From: Lucinisca nassula
Taxonomy: Eukaryota; Mollusca; Bivalvia; Lucinida; Lucinidae
NCBI GenBank assembly: GCA_963580285.1
Contig: OY757011.1
Location: 203,625,644 to 203,689,643 of the forward strand
Direction: 5' to 3'
Length of the DNA: 64,000 nucleotides
The notes below the pieces were generated by a model, which saw only the letters and a program-made list of their open reading frames with translations, did no database searches and had not been told where the DNA came from. Below are positions 10,245 through 20,600 of this stretch, one piece after another (within the stretch, counting starts at the first letter, position 1; each line of letters starts with the position of its first letter). A program made the translations under genes and the position numbers.

Positions 10245-10800
10245 TTAACAGGTTTGTTGGTTGGTGCCTGATGCTCTGTCTCTGGTCGGGCTCATCGGAG
10301 TCTAACTGTTGGTTTTCTTTTGCTCCAGCATTTCAGTGGTTTCTTGCTGTCGAGTCCTCACCGTTGTCTCACCTCTGTGGTTCTGTGATTTCTGTGTTCA
10401 CGGAGATGTTGCACTGATGAGTTAGGAGGCCTTCATGCGGACTGAACAAATTATTTGTCTAAATCGCGACGGAAGTAAGGGCGAGGATTGTGGCCACGTA
10501 AAATCGATTTAAGCCCCCCAGTGGAAATCTTCCACTGACCGTTCCAAGGCGGCTCTTCTGTGGCGATTTATTTATGTTGTTGTTTGTTACTTACTGTGTG
10601 TATCACTTGTGTCTTTTAATTTTGGATGGCCATATGGCCATTTTGTGGGAAAGTAACTGTCCATATGGCCTTCCTTTGTTTAGGTTTCCATTATTTGTCT
10701 GGTCACTTAATGTTTGTATTTCTTTCCCTTTGGTGTCTTTTATGGATGGAGTAAGTTAATTGTATCAATTCCTGATCTTTGTTTTACTTCTACTTTGGTA
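10245..10800. other. Unidentified insert within the mariner 5' region
   Basis: Mariner elements normally have only about 150-200 bp between the terminal repeat and the start codon. Here there is about 650 bp, including ATGGCCATATGGCCAT-rich words (10624-10670) and a CCCCCAGTGGAAATCTTCC block. This suggests another unrecognised insertion. No target duplication was found by eye. Confidence 0.4.
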
Positions 10801-11845
10801 TCAATGTATAGGTAAAAAGTATTTCTATTCTGTGATATTTATTTCCAGGTCATTTTCGCATTAGTGCATGAGAAAACGTTCTACTTGCATTCATATTTGA
10901 ACAGTCCTCGTACAAGCCAGACGCCCTGCCACAGGCCCTATTTTGACCGTAGCTCACCGCAGAGACAGATGGACATTTGCCCAAAATCACGTCGGGTGGC
11001 AACTGGATCAGTGGTGTTCAGTATTGTTTTCGGACGAGAGTAGATTTCATGTTTGCACTTGTGATAGACGTGTTCGTGTATGGAGACGTGATGGTGAACG
11101 ATACATGGACTGTAACACTGTCGAACACGGCCGGTTCGGTGGTGGCTCAGTCATGTTCTGGGGAGGGATTTGTTACGACGGACGTACGGAGTTGTACAGG
11201 GTTGGCGGAGGAAGTTTGACGGCTTTGAGGTCTACCTTAGATCCCATTGTCAGGCCGTTTCTGGGTGCCATTGGCAACAATGCGGTTCTTGTGCAGGATA
11301 ATGCCAGACCTCACACTGCTTATGTGGTGCAGGACTACCTTGAACAAGAGTCTATAGAGATAATTGACTGGCCAGCCATGTCACCGGACCTGAACTGTAT
11401 TGAACACAGGTGGGTCATTGTTTATCGACAGGTTTCGGGCAGCGCTAACCCTCCTGGAACTGTCCAAGAACTGGAAATCGCAGTTATGCAGGCTTGGGCT
11501 AATGTGCCCCAGCAACAGATTCAAACTTTGGTGCAAAGCATGCCAAATCGATGCAGAAAGTGTCTTAATGCCCGTGGTGGCCATACACATTATTAGCTTG
11601 ATGAACTTGAAGAAAATTGTTGAAATTGAACAGGATTTATGAAATTGAATAGTGCCGAAAACAGTCATTTTTTTCTGTTTTTCCAACGTTTTATGGACAC
11701 ATGTACAATGGTCATTTTCCAATAATGCTTACCTGATGAAGGGTGTAATAAACTATCATGAAATACCATAAAAAGTTTGTCTGTATCACTTCCGTATTTA
11801 TTTCTGCACAAAACGCAAGTGTGCCTTCAATTATTTTGAGCAGTG

Positions 11846-12177
11846 TATTATATGTATCAATTTGCTTGTATGATTTAGCATTTGTTTGTGGGGTTTTCTC
11901 TGTAGTATGCTATACCCCAACTGTCTAAGGCCTGTTCGGTATTCATCGAGTTACGTGCTAAGTAACGACGGACCGCGTGTTCAATCTATAGTTTTTGACT
12001 CCCGTTTGTTTAACAGACGAGTTCAACCAAATCTTCATCATCAGGGCGAACCCTTAGACAAGGGCCTACTGGGTCATCTTTGATGATGAAATGATATTAC
12101 AAACATACTGATAAGTGTCCGTAGGAAGCATTTTGTTCGAGAAAAATTAAGAGTTCATTTTCTGTAACGATGTCAAT
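11846..12177. other. No recognisable feature
   Basis: Between the Tc1 end and the next MITE. No gene, RNA or repeat was recognised. Confidence 0.5.
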
Positions 12178-12387
12178 TACAGTAAAATTCCGCAGTTAAG
12201 ACCACATAATACTAAGACTAAATCTGCTTTTAAAAGCTTAATGAGAAGGTTTCAATTATTCTTTCTTTCTGTTTTCTACACCCAGTCTCTCCTAATAAAA
12301 GACCATCTTTGAGACTGTTCAGCAGTGGTCTTAAAGACCACTTTTGTACAGTTCCAAAAGTGGTCTTAATATAGAAATTTTACTGTA
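12178..12387. mobile_element. MITE family M3 (TACAGTAAAATTCC ends)
   Basis: It begins TACAGTAAAATTCCGC and ends GAAATTTTACTGTA, inverted. An inner hairpin AAGTGGTCTTAAAGACCACT lies near the right end. Homologues are at 41181-41390 and 54025-54234. Non-coding, about 210 bp. Confidence 0.85.
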
Positions 12388-12574
12388 TGTGTAGAAATCT
12401 GCTTATACGTGCATTGCTAAAAATAGTGTGTTTTTTACTGCACGCATCGCATCAAGGGTACGCTGATATATAGAATGACTAGTTTCGGTGTTTGGTCGTC
12501 ACACGTTTTAACGGTCTACGCGGTGCAAATGACGACATCGACGTCACAAAGTCAGTCCTAACGTTACCGCTACC

Positions 12575-13271
12575 CACAGGAGCTTGACGTATTACAATAT
12601 TAAAGGGTTCATCTCTACGTTTCTATGCAATAGAAACGAAGGACGGACACTGTTTCAGAGATCCGTTGATTTTCATGCCAAAATCTCAAAATCTACATAT
12701 TGCTCCGATCAAATAAAATATTGCTTACATTAACGAACGAACCGTAAACCTTCCGCCGCCTATTAGAGTACTGCTTTGTCATATAATTCACCGTAAAGTG
12801 TGTATTTCTTAAAAATATCCCGATCGCTCAGTTACTGGTTACGCCGCCATTTTGTTTTCGTTAGGAGAATCGCATTTAATTTCTTTTAGCGTTTTGATTG
12901 GTCACCAAGCACTTGACGAGTTTCTTGGGTTGTTTTAGACCAATCAGACAACGCGCATGGACCCACTCCGAGTAAACAAACATGGCGACGTAACCAGCAG
13001 CTGTGCGAACGGCAAATTTTAAAGAAACAGACGGATTGTCTGGGATTCAAGAGTAGCGAAGTATTATATGATGCGGCGGAAACTATATGGCATATTAATT
13101 AAATGTTTTAACATTGCATTTCGACGGAGCGATATGTAGATGTTGAGATTTTTTAATGAAAATCATCGGACCTCAGAAACAGTGTCCGTCCTTCGTTTCT
13201 ATTATATAGAATTCTATCATATAGAAACGTAGGGACAAACCCTTTAAATTTTATTACGTCAAGCTCCTGTG
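12575..13271. mobile_element. hAT-like foldback element with 8-bp TSD
   Basis: The ends read CACAGGAGCTTGACGTATTA and TAATAAAATTT-type mirror ..GACGTCAAGCTCCTGTG (the right arm is TACGTCAAGCTCCTGTG). The inverted arms extend about 160 bp, through AGAAACGAAGGACGGACACT. The 8-bp direct repeat CCGCTACC flanks it at 12567-12574 and 13272-13279. An 8-bp duplication and CA..TG termini are typical of hAT transposons. No transposase is present, so this is a non-autonomous copy. Confidence 0.85.
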
Positions 13272-13279
13272 CCGCTACC

Positions 13280-14045
13280 GAACACGGAAGTGATATGAGT
13301 GAGCATTTTTAAGGCAAAAAGTGTAGATCCGCTCAAAGATAGAATCGCGGTAGGTAGTGGGCAGTAAAAGTCTTCCTGTTTTCAGTTTCTAGGTGTTGGT
13401 AATTTAATGAATTTGTGAACTGCTATATTTGTGTAGCAAACGAGCTGAACTTAGATGTCATCGTGTCCGTAATCGTCATCGATATAGCTTTCTTTTGGCG
13501 GCATCTAGTAATCTGAGTTCCTTCGAGGGTGATGCGTTGTCAGCGACCTAGGTGGCGTACCCAGCAATCAGACAGTTTGTCGACGCACATCCTCGGATGA
13601 TACTATTGAAAATGAATTTTAGGGTTTTTTTTTTTGTTTGTTTTTTTTTCTAATAAATAGTAATAGTTGTCTACCGGTGTGGCGGTGTATAATTTCGATG
13701 GTGATAAATCAGACTGTTTATAATGGTTAAAACGGACTTACCACGAAGCTTTCTTGACTTTTAGAATCACAATGCTTCGTTTATTCAATATATGGAATAA
13801 GGTGGAATAATAATTCTTGATTTGTGAGGAATTCTATGTTTTCATATTGCATATCTGAAATATTCTTCTAATAATACTCAGTGACTAATACCGATACTAT
13901 TGTTCTCCACACTAACATTGCCCTGAGGCCCAGTTTCGTTATTATGGACGATGAATACTGCGATCAACGGGTCCTGTTAAAATTTAAAAACTACGGAAGC
14001 CAAATCGGGTCATAGAAATTGGAGGACTATTAGTGCCTTACAAAA
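13280..14045 (+). other. Probable 5' UTR of the following LINE
   Basis: No open frame. It directly precedes a LINE ORF1 whose start codon region appears complete, so this stretch, possibly continuing to the left of the hAT insertion, probably holds the internal promoter and leader. A T/G-rich run lies at 13624-13650. No promoter motif was identified. Confidence 0.4.
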
Positions 14046-15878
14046 ATGAACTTCGACCCGGAGCAAACGTCGGTGAAAAAGGTGTATTCATCGCCGACGT
14101 TTCATGATCTAACACCTCTGGATACATCTGATCTTCAATGCGGACAAACTAATTTCCAGTCTACAAATGACTTTAGTCAGGACGACAATGGTCTGGAAGC
14201 AGAAGCATTCGCTTTAAATGATTGCTCCCAAGGAGGCGATACAGCTTGCTTTGAAATCTCGAACGTGGTTTTCGACCAGCTTGATCAAGATCTTAACGAT
14301 TTACCACGCGATAGTTACATAGCTAAACTTCTACAATTAACTCATTCATGTGAAGACACGATTTCGCGATATCGCATAGAACTTGCTAAAAAGGCAAAAC
14401 GTTGCAGTAATAGTCCTTTTGGAACATTAATTACACGTAGATGTACAGCTAAAAGCTCAGTTGCAGAAAAATATGCGACAGACTGCTTTGTTCTTTGGGA
14501 TTTTGTCTGTGGAAATCGGGCTGATGTGAATGAATTGTTTAAACCCCCACTTACCCCGAAACCACGATCGCAGTCAAAAAGCGGAAGCCATGCGGAGTAC
14601 GATAACTCTTGCCTAAATGTGGAAATCCAAGTATTGAAAGACTCAGTATCTGAGCTTCTCACAGACGTTGCACAATTGAAGGCAGAAGTGAAATCAATCA
14701 AAGATAATGCTTCCACCTTTACGTCTTCTGTGCAAAAGGAAGTAGGACTTCTTAAAACAGAAATCGAAGAATGTAAACAGGAACTTGATAAGAACTTAGG
14801 TTCTGAAAAACAAAAAGAGGTCAAACAATCAAAAAAGTTGTCTGAAAAGCTCGGGTATACGATGAAATCAATTAACATTCTGGAAAAATCTCGAATACAT
14901 TTCGCAATGACATTCAATGAGTATGATGTCAGGATACGCGATAATGCGAACGGCGTAGAACAACTAAAAGATACCAATACGAGCGGTAATATAGGACTTA
15001 AATCCCAGATAAAAGAGCTTAGGGGCAAAGTGGAGGAACAAAAAGAACAAACCCTGAAGACGCTTCAAGAAAATCGGAGGCTATCTGAAGAAGGTCAGAA
15101 TACAGATAGAAAAGTCTGTGATATCAAAACGAAAGTTAGCTCTATTGAGTGTAAGATGGTAGAGAGACCATCTACACACTTGGAACAAGCGTTCCAACAG
15201 CTTTAAAGAGACATTACGGCACAGATTGATAAGGTCTGCGCAGTAGTAGCTGACGCGCATGAGAAAAAAGAGGCAAACCCAGGGTCCCTAATCTTTGACG
15301 TCGGAAAAGGTCGATTCCGACGTTCGGGTACGGCTAGACCAGAAATACTTACTTTTGATCTGACAACCGACCCGGACGACGAAAATGTTGCAGAAAATAC
15401 AGGCTGTGATGATGTAGCTCAAATGGAAGAGTCCGAAGAGAATCTCCAAAATAAAGATAACCATATGAGACCAGATCGAGCGGAGAGAAACGCCGAATTG
15501 CAAACTCAGCGTATTCCTGTCATTGGTCGCCATTTAAAGCCAGAAAGCCGATTTAAAGGGGTTTTGCGTAAAAAATCGAAGAAATATTTCATTTCGGGTA
15601 TTGATCTAGAGTCTGACGAGGGGTCCCTGAGAGACTTTCTTGAAGAAAATGATATTGTGTGTTCTAAAGTAACATTATTTGAAAATAGATATCGCGATGC
15701 TCTCTCTGGTCAAATAGTAATTTGGGAAGACCAGGCTGAGATTGTAGAATCGGAGTATTTCTGGCCGATGGGTGTTACAATAAGACCCTGGAAACCAAAA
15801 CCAAGGCTTAGACGTCGCGCAGCACAGCGCGACGCTCGCGAAGGCAATAAAATAAACGATGGACCAGATAATGCGTAA
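14046..15878 (+). pseudogene. LINE ORF1 (coiled-coil nucleic-acid-binding protein), one in-frame stop
   Basis: ORF1 opens at ATG 14046 and runs 386 codons to a TAA at 15204-15206. The same frame then continues without another stop to 15878, giving about 610 codons. The middle (roughly residues 195-385) is rich in Lys, Glu and Leu heptads, the coiled coil by which ORF1 proteins trimerise. The last 120 residues hold SKKYFISGIDLESDEGSLRDF and PMGVTIRPWKPKPRLRRRA, an RRM-like fold plus basic tail seen in ORF1 proteins of CR1-like elements. ORF1 protein coats the element RNA. The end overlaps the start of ORF2 by 20 bases in another frame. The TAA may be a single disabling mutation or a readthrough site. 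Confidence 0.75.
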
Positions 15879-17685
15879 TTCAGAATCACTAAAGATAATG
15901 ACTTGGAATGCTACCGGAATAATGACCGGTATAGCATATTTAGAATCGGAGTTTGAACGCAGTGAAATTGATATTTGCGGAATATCTGAACATTGGCTAA
16001 AGCCGGAAAATTCAACATTCTTGAACAAGATAATAAATAATTATGAAACGTATATTGTTACCGCGACACAAACAAACGTGTTAAACAATAGGCGCGTGGG
16101 TAAAGGAGGTGTTGGATTCCTGTGGCATTCAAGATTAAAACATATTGTCGAACCAATAGACATAAATGACGATCGAATAGCTGTCATTAAAGTGCTACTA
16201 CCGAAGGAAACATTTATTCTCATTCAAGTTTATCTACCGACTTCTTCATATCAGGCGTATGTTTACAGAGAGCACATTGATAAACTTATGGATCTTTATT
16301 CAGAATTTGCGGAAAATGCTACCGTGATTATAATGGGCGACTTTAATTCCCAAATTAACAGCGATGCCAACGTCACGCGAGATCGAGAGATATATACGTT
16401 GAGGGCACTTACGTTGAACGATTTGTGCGTATTAACTGATAGAATATTTTGTAATGGTCCAAGATTCACATTTGTACCATACGCGTCTTGTGAAAACACT
16501 TTTATTGATCACGTTGTGGTTCCAGAATCATTGACAACAGATGTCATAAACTGTAAAGTCATCGATGATGCTCCGTTAAATGTGTCTCGACATCTGCCGA
16601 TAATCTTTACCGTGAACTGTGAAAGTGTGGTTAACACAAGTACATCTGCTGAAAAGATGCATAGAATTGTCTATCAATGGAAGCATGTTGGAAATAGGCA
16701 GAATTACGCAAACGAAGTAGATAATTTGCTAGCAGAAAAAGATATAAACTATGATAACGTCAGCGCTGCACACTCGATATTGGTGGATAGTATGAAAGCA
16801 GCAGCTGACCGAACATTGTCTAAGCGGGAATACAAACGGTATTTAAAACCTTACTGGAACTCTGACTTAAAAGAACTACATGCAACTATGAAAATATCGC
16901 GAAATTGCTGGGTGCGCGATGGGAAATCCCGAAACAGTTACTCATATAAGAACTACAAAGCTCATAAGCGGGCCTTTCGTAGGAAGTTGCGAGAGGTGAC
17001 CTATCATTTTGAACAAGAAGAATATGCACGAATTGACAGTATGATAGAATTAGATCAACGTGGTTTTTGGAAAGCTGTAAATGCCAAAAAATCCAATAAA
17101 CGTGCTAAAGCAGGCTATGAAATTCGTTTCGATTCAGAACCAGTAAGGGAACCATCAGAAATAATACGTGGTTGGCAATTTTACTTTTCAGACCTTTACG
17201 AAGAATCGCAAGAGAATAACTTCGATGACGAATTCAAATACACAGTAAACTCACACGTTGATGCCCTGCTTATTGATGAATCCGAGAAATCGAAACACAT
17301 TATATCTGAACCAATATCTTTATCGGAACTTATGTCAGCTATTGACTCACTGCCATTAGGGAAAGCCTGTGGATATGATAATGTATGTTACGAACATATT
17401 AAATGTGGCGGGATGGTCTTGAAAATGTGTATTCTGAAGTTATTCCAAAAAATGCTGTCAACTGAAAGAATTCCCGTGCAATTCAAACAAGGCCTTATTA
17501 TAACGCTACATAAAGGCCAAAATAAATCAACAACAGACCCAAACAATTATAGGGCTATAACTCTAATGCCAGCAGTTTGCAGGCTTATACTTCATACTCC
17601 GAGTCCTGAAATTCATCAAAATGCGCTATCCATGCCTTCTGTGTCGTTTACTTACACAACTTATCCAATTTTTGTCCAGAAATGA
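15859..17685 (+). pseudogene. LINE ORF2, endonuclease intact, RT cut off
   Basis: It opens at ATG 15859 inside the end of ORF1. Residues 10-250 form an apurinic-type endonuclease: N17 in MTWNATG, E44 in GISEHW, D161 and N163 in MGDFNSQ, and H in VSRHLPI, where most relatives have S-D-H. The linker follows, with WKAVNAKKSN and the RT entry blocks PLGKACGYDN and FKQGLIITLHKG. It stops being LINE-like just after DPNNYRAITLMPAV, near 17575; the remaining 35 codons to 17685 are not RT. The palm with the catalytic aspartates is therefore missing. The 5' part is complete and the 3' part lost, the reverse of normal 5' truncation, and the break abuts the satellite array. Confidence 0.88.
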
Positions 17686-17689
17686 GCGA

Positions 17690-20600
17690 AATAAGCAGTC
17701 TTGCGGTATTTACTTATTTTACTTAGATTACTTATCAGTCATCATTGTCAGATAAGTAAGTAAATAAGCTGAGCTGAGGCTGACCTGGTGTCCTGGAGTC
17801 TCTGATTTCACTGTTAATTGAATTCTACTCATTTTACTTACGTTACTGATCTTCACATCGCCACTATAAGTAAAATAAGCAAGTTTACAGTATTCTACTT
17901 AGGTTACTCAGTTTACTTACCTGGAACTACAGCAGTATAAGTAAACTAAGTAAACTAAGTAGATGTCAAAAATTTATGCCCCTCGATCAAAAAAACATAC
18001 TGCATAAAAGTAAGTGCAATAAGCTAATTAACTGATATAAAAAGAACGGTTTTACATAGTTTTAAGAGAACTATCTAAAATTTGCTGACCAGAACACTGT
18101 AGCATGATGCTATACTACGGAAATGAGCTAAGTAGGATGAGTAACATAAGTAGGCGTATAGCTAGCCAAGGATGGCACATGCATCAACCTCACTCTTAAG
18201 ATAAGCTAAGTAACGTAAGTAATGTAAGTTGACTAATCAAACCACCGAAAGTCAATCTTGATATAACAGGATAAGTACAAGAATAAGCGTAAGTAACCTA
18301 AGTAAACTAAGTAACCTTGCATGTCTCTTATGACAAAAGCTACTACCATACCAGCAATGCTAAGAGTAAGCTAAGTAAGATAAGTAACCTAAGTTGAGGT
18401 TATATATTTCATCAATGACTATGAGCAGTGTAAGTAGGATAAGTAAGTTAAGTAAGGTAAGTAACATAAGTATTGTAAGTAACTGATATACCAGTAACAC
18501 CAGCGACACCAGAGTAAGTTAAGTAAGCTAAGTAAAGTAAGTAATTATTGTGGTTTCGATTTCAGCGCATGAGTAAGCTGAGTAGGGTAAGTAAACTAAG
18601 TAACCTAAGTAGAACTCTAAGTAACCTAAGTAAATGTCTTACCAGCTACAACAGCCGTACCAGGGTAAGTTAAGTAAGCTAAGTAAACTGAGCAGGCGTC
18701 TTGGTCACTTGGTAAAAGGATGCGCAGGATAAGTAGGATAAGTAAAGTAAGAAACGTAAGTAGACTTATAAGTAACATAAGTAATGTAAGTAACCTCTCC
18801 ACCAGCTACAACAACAATACCAGAGTAAGTTAAGTAAGCTAAGTAAACTAAGTAGGCATAATGGCCACTCCGAACAGGGTTGAGTAGGGTAAGTAGGATA
18901 AGTAAAATAAGTAACCTAAATTGAAATATAAGCAACATAAGTAAGGTAAGTAACTACTCCACCAGCTACGCTACCCATACCAGAGTAAGTTTAGTAAGCT
19001 AAGTAAACTAAGTAAGCGGCGAAGTCTGTCCCAACGATGATAAGCAGGGTAAGTTACTACTCTACCAGGAAGGCTACCAATACCAAAGTAAGTTGAGTAA
19101 GCTAAGTAAACTAAGTTGGCGACCTTGTGACTCTGAACAATGTAGACTATGGTCAGTAGGATAAGTAAACTAAGTAACCTAAGTAGAATTCTAAGTAACA
19201 TAAGTAAGGTAAGTTACTGCTCTACCAGGAACGCTACCAATACCAAAGTAAGTTGAGTAAGCTAAGTAAACTAAGTAGGCGACCTTGTGACTCCGAACAA
19301 TGTAGACTATGGTCAGTAGGATAAGTAAACTAAGTAAACTAAGTAGAATTCTAAGTAACGTAAGTAAGGTAAGTAACTGTCATACTAGCGATATCACCCT
19401 TACCACAGTAAGGTAAGTAAGCTAAGTAAACTAAGTAAACGGCGAAGTCTGTACTGAAGAGGATGAGTAGGGTAAGTAGGATAAGTAAACTAAGTAACCT
19501 GAGTAGAATTCTAAGTAACATAAGTAAGGTAAGTTACTGCTCTACCAGGAACGCTACCAATACCAAAGTAAGTTGAGTAGCTGAGTAAACTAAGTTGGCG
19601 ACCTTGTGACTCTGAACAATGTAGACTATGGTCAGTAGGATAAGTAAACTAAGTAACCTAAGTAGAATTCTAAGTAACGTAAGTAAGGTAAGTAACTGCT
19701 CTACAAGGAACGCTACGAATACCAAAGTAAGTTGAGTAAGCTAAGTAAACTAAGTTGGCGACCTTGTGACTCCGAACAATGTAGACTATGGTCAGTAGGA
19801 TAAGTAAACTAAGTAACCTAAGTAGAATTCTAAGTAACGTAAGTAAGGTAAGTAACTTTCATACTAGCGATACCACCCTTACCACAGTAAGTTCAGTAAG
19901 CTAAGTAAACTGCGAAGTCTGTACTGAAGAGGATGAGTAGGGTAAGTAGGATAAGTAACCTGAGTAGAATTCTAAGTAACATAAGTAAGGTAAGTTACTG
20001 CTCTACCAGGAACGCTACCAATACCAAAGTAAGTTAAGTAGCTAAGTAAACTAAGTTGGCGACCTTGTGACTCCGAACAATGTAGACTATGGTCAGTAGG
20101 ATAAGTAAACTAAGTAACCTAAGTAGAATTCTAAGTAACATAAGTAAGGTAAGTTACTGCTCTACCAGGCACGCTACCAATACCAAAGTAAGTTGAGTAA
20201 GCTAAGTAAACTAAGTTGGCAACCTTGTGACTCCGAACAGTGTAGACTAAGGTCAGTAGGATAAGTAAACTAAGTAACCTAAGTAGAATTCTAAGTAACG
20301 TAAGTAAGGTAAGTAACTGTCATACTAGCGATACCACCCTTACCACAGTTAGTTAAGCAAGCTAAGTAAACGGCGAAGTCTTTACTGAAGAGGATGAGTA
20401 GGGTAAGTAGGATAAGTTAACTAAGTAACCTGAGTAGAATTCTAAGTAACTTAAGTAAGGTAAGTTACTGCTCTACCAGGAACGCTACCAATACTAAAGT
20501 AAGTTGAGTAGCTAAGTTAACTAAGTTGGCGACCTTGTGACTCTGAACAATGTAGACTATGGTCAGTAGGATAAGTAAACTAAGTAACCTAAGTAGAATT

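Larger units (their letters stand above)
9027..10910 (-). mobile_element. Mariner element nested in Tc1, TA target
   Basis: The 26-bp ends CGAGGACTGTTCAAATATGA(ATGCAA) at 9027-9052 and its exact mirror at 10885-10910 flank the segment. TA lies outside each end (9025-9026 and 10911-10912). The length of 1884 bp exceeds the usual 1.3 kb because of an extra block of about 600 bp between the transposase start and the right end. Confidence 0.95.
8769..11596 (+). pseudogene. Tc1-family transposase (DD34E), interrupted
   Basis: The paired helix-turn-helix DNA-binding part is at 8769-9026 (VARYLDVSPSVVNRLWARY, SQTI/SDQTIRNRLHDHDL). The catalytic part resumes after the mariner insertion and runs to the stop at 11596. 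Catalytic residues are visible: D in VLFSDESRF (codon 11033-11035), D in LVQDNARPH, and E in SPDLNCIEHRW. There are 34 residues between the second D and the E, the Tc1 signature. If the mariner and one TA are removed, the DNA reads on into a QARRPATGPILTVAHRRDR segment in frame. The sequence before 8769 contains in-frame stops where the family start should be, so the gene was probably already dead, or died soon after. Confidence 0.9.
8389..11845 (+). mobile_element. Tc1-like DNA transposon split by a mariner element
   Basis: Inverted ends CACTGCTCAAAATAATTAAA (8389 onward) and TTCAATTATTTTGAGCAGTG (ending 11845) match over 29 bases with few differences. Both sides abut TA (8387-8388 and 11846-11847), the Tc1/mariner target. 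Subtracting the nested mariner (9027-10910) leaves about 1.57 kb, the normal size of a Tc1 element with one transposase gene. Confidence 0.92.

Noticed and set aside
14342..15028. 228-codon frame on the minus strand
   Set aside because: It is the antisense shadow of LINE ORF1.
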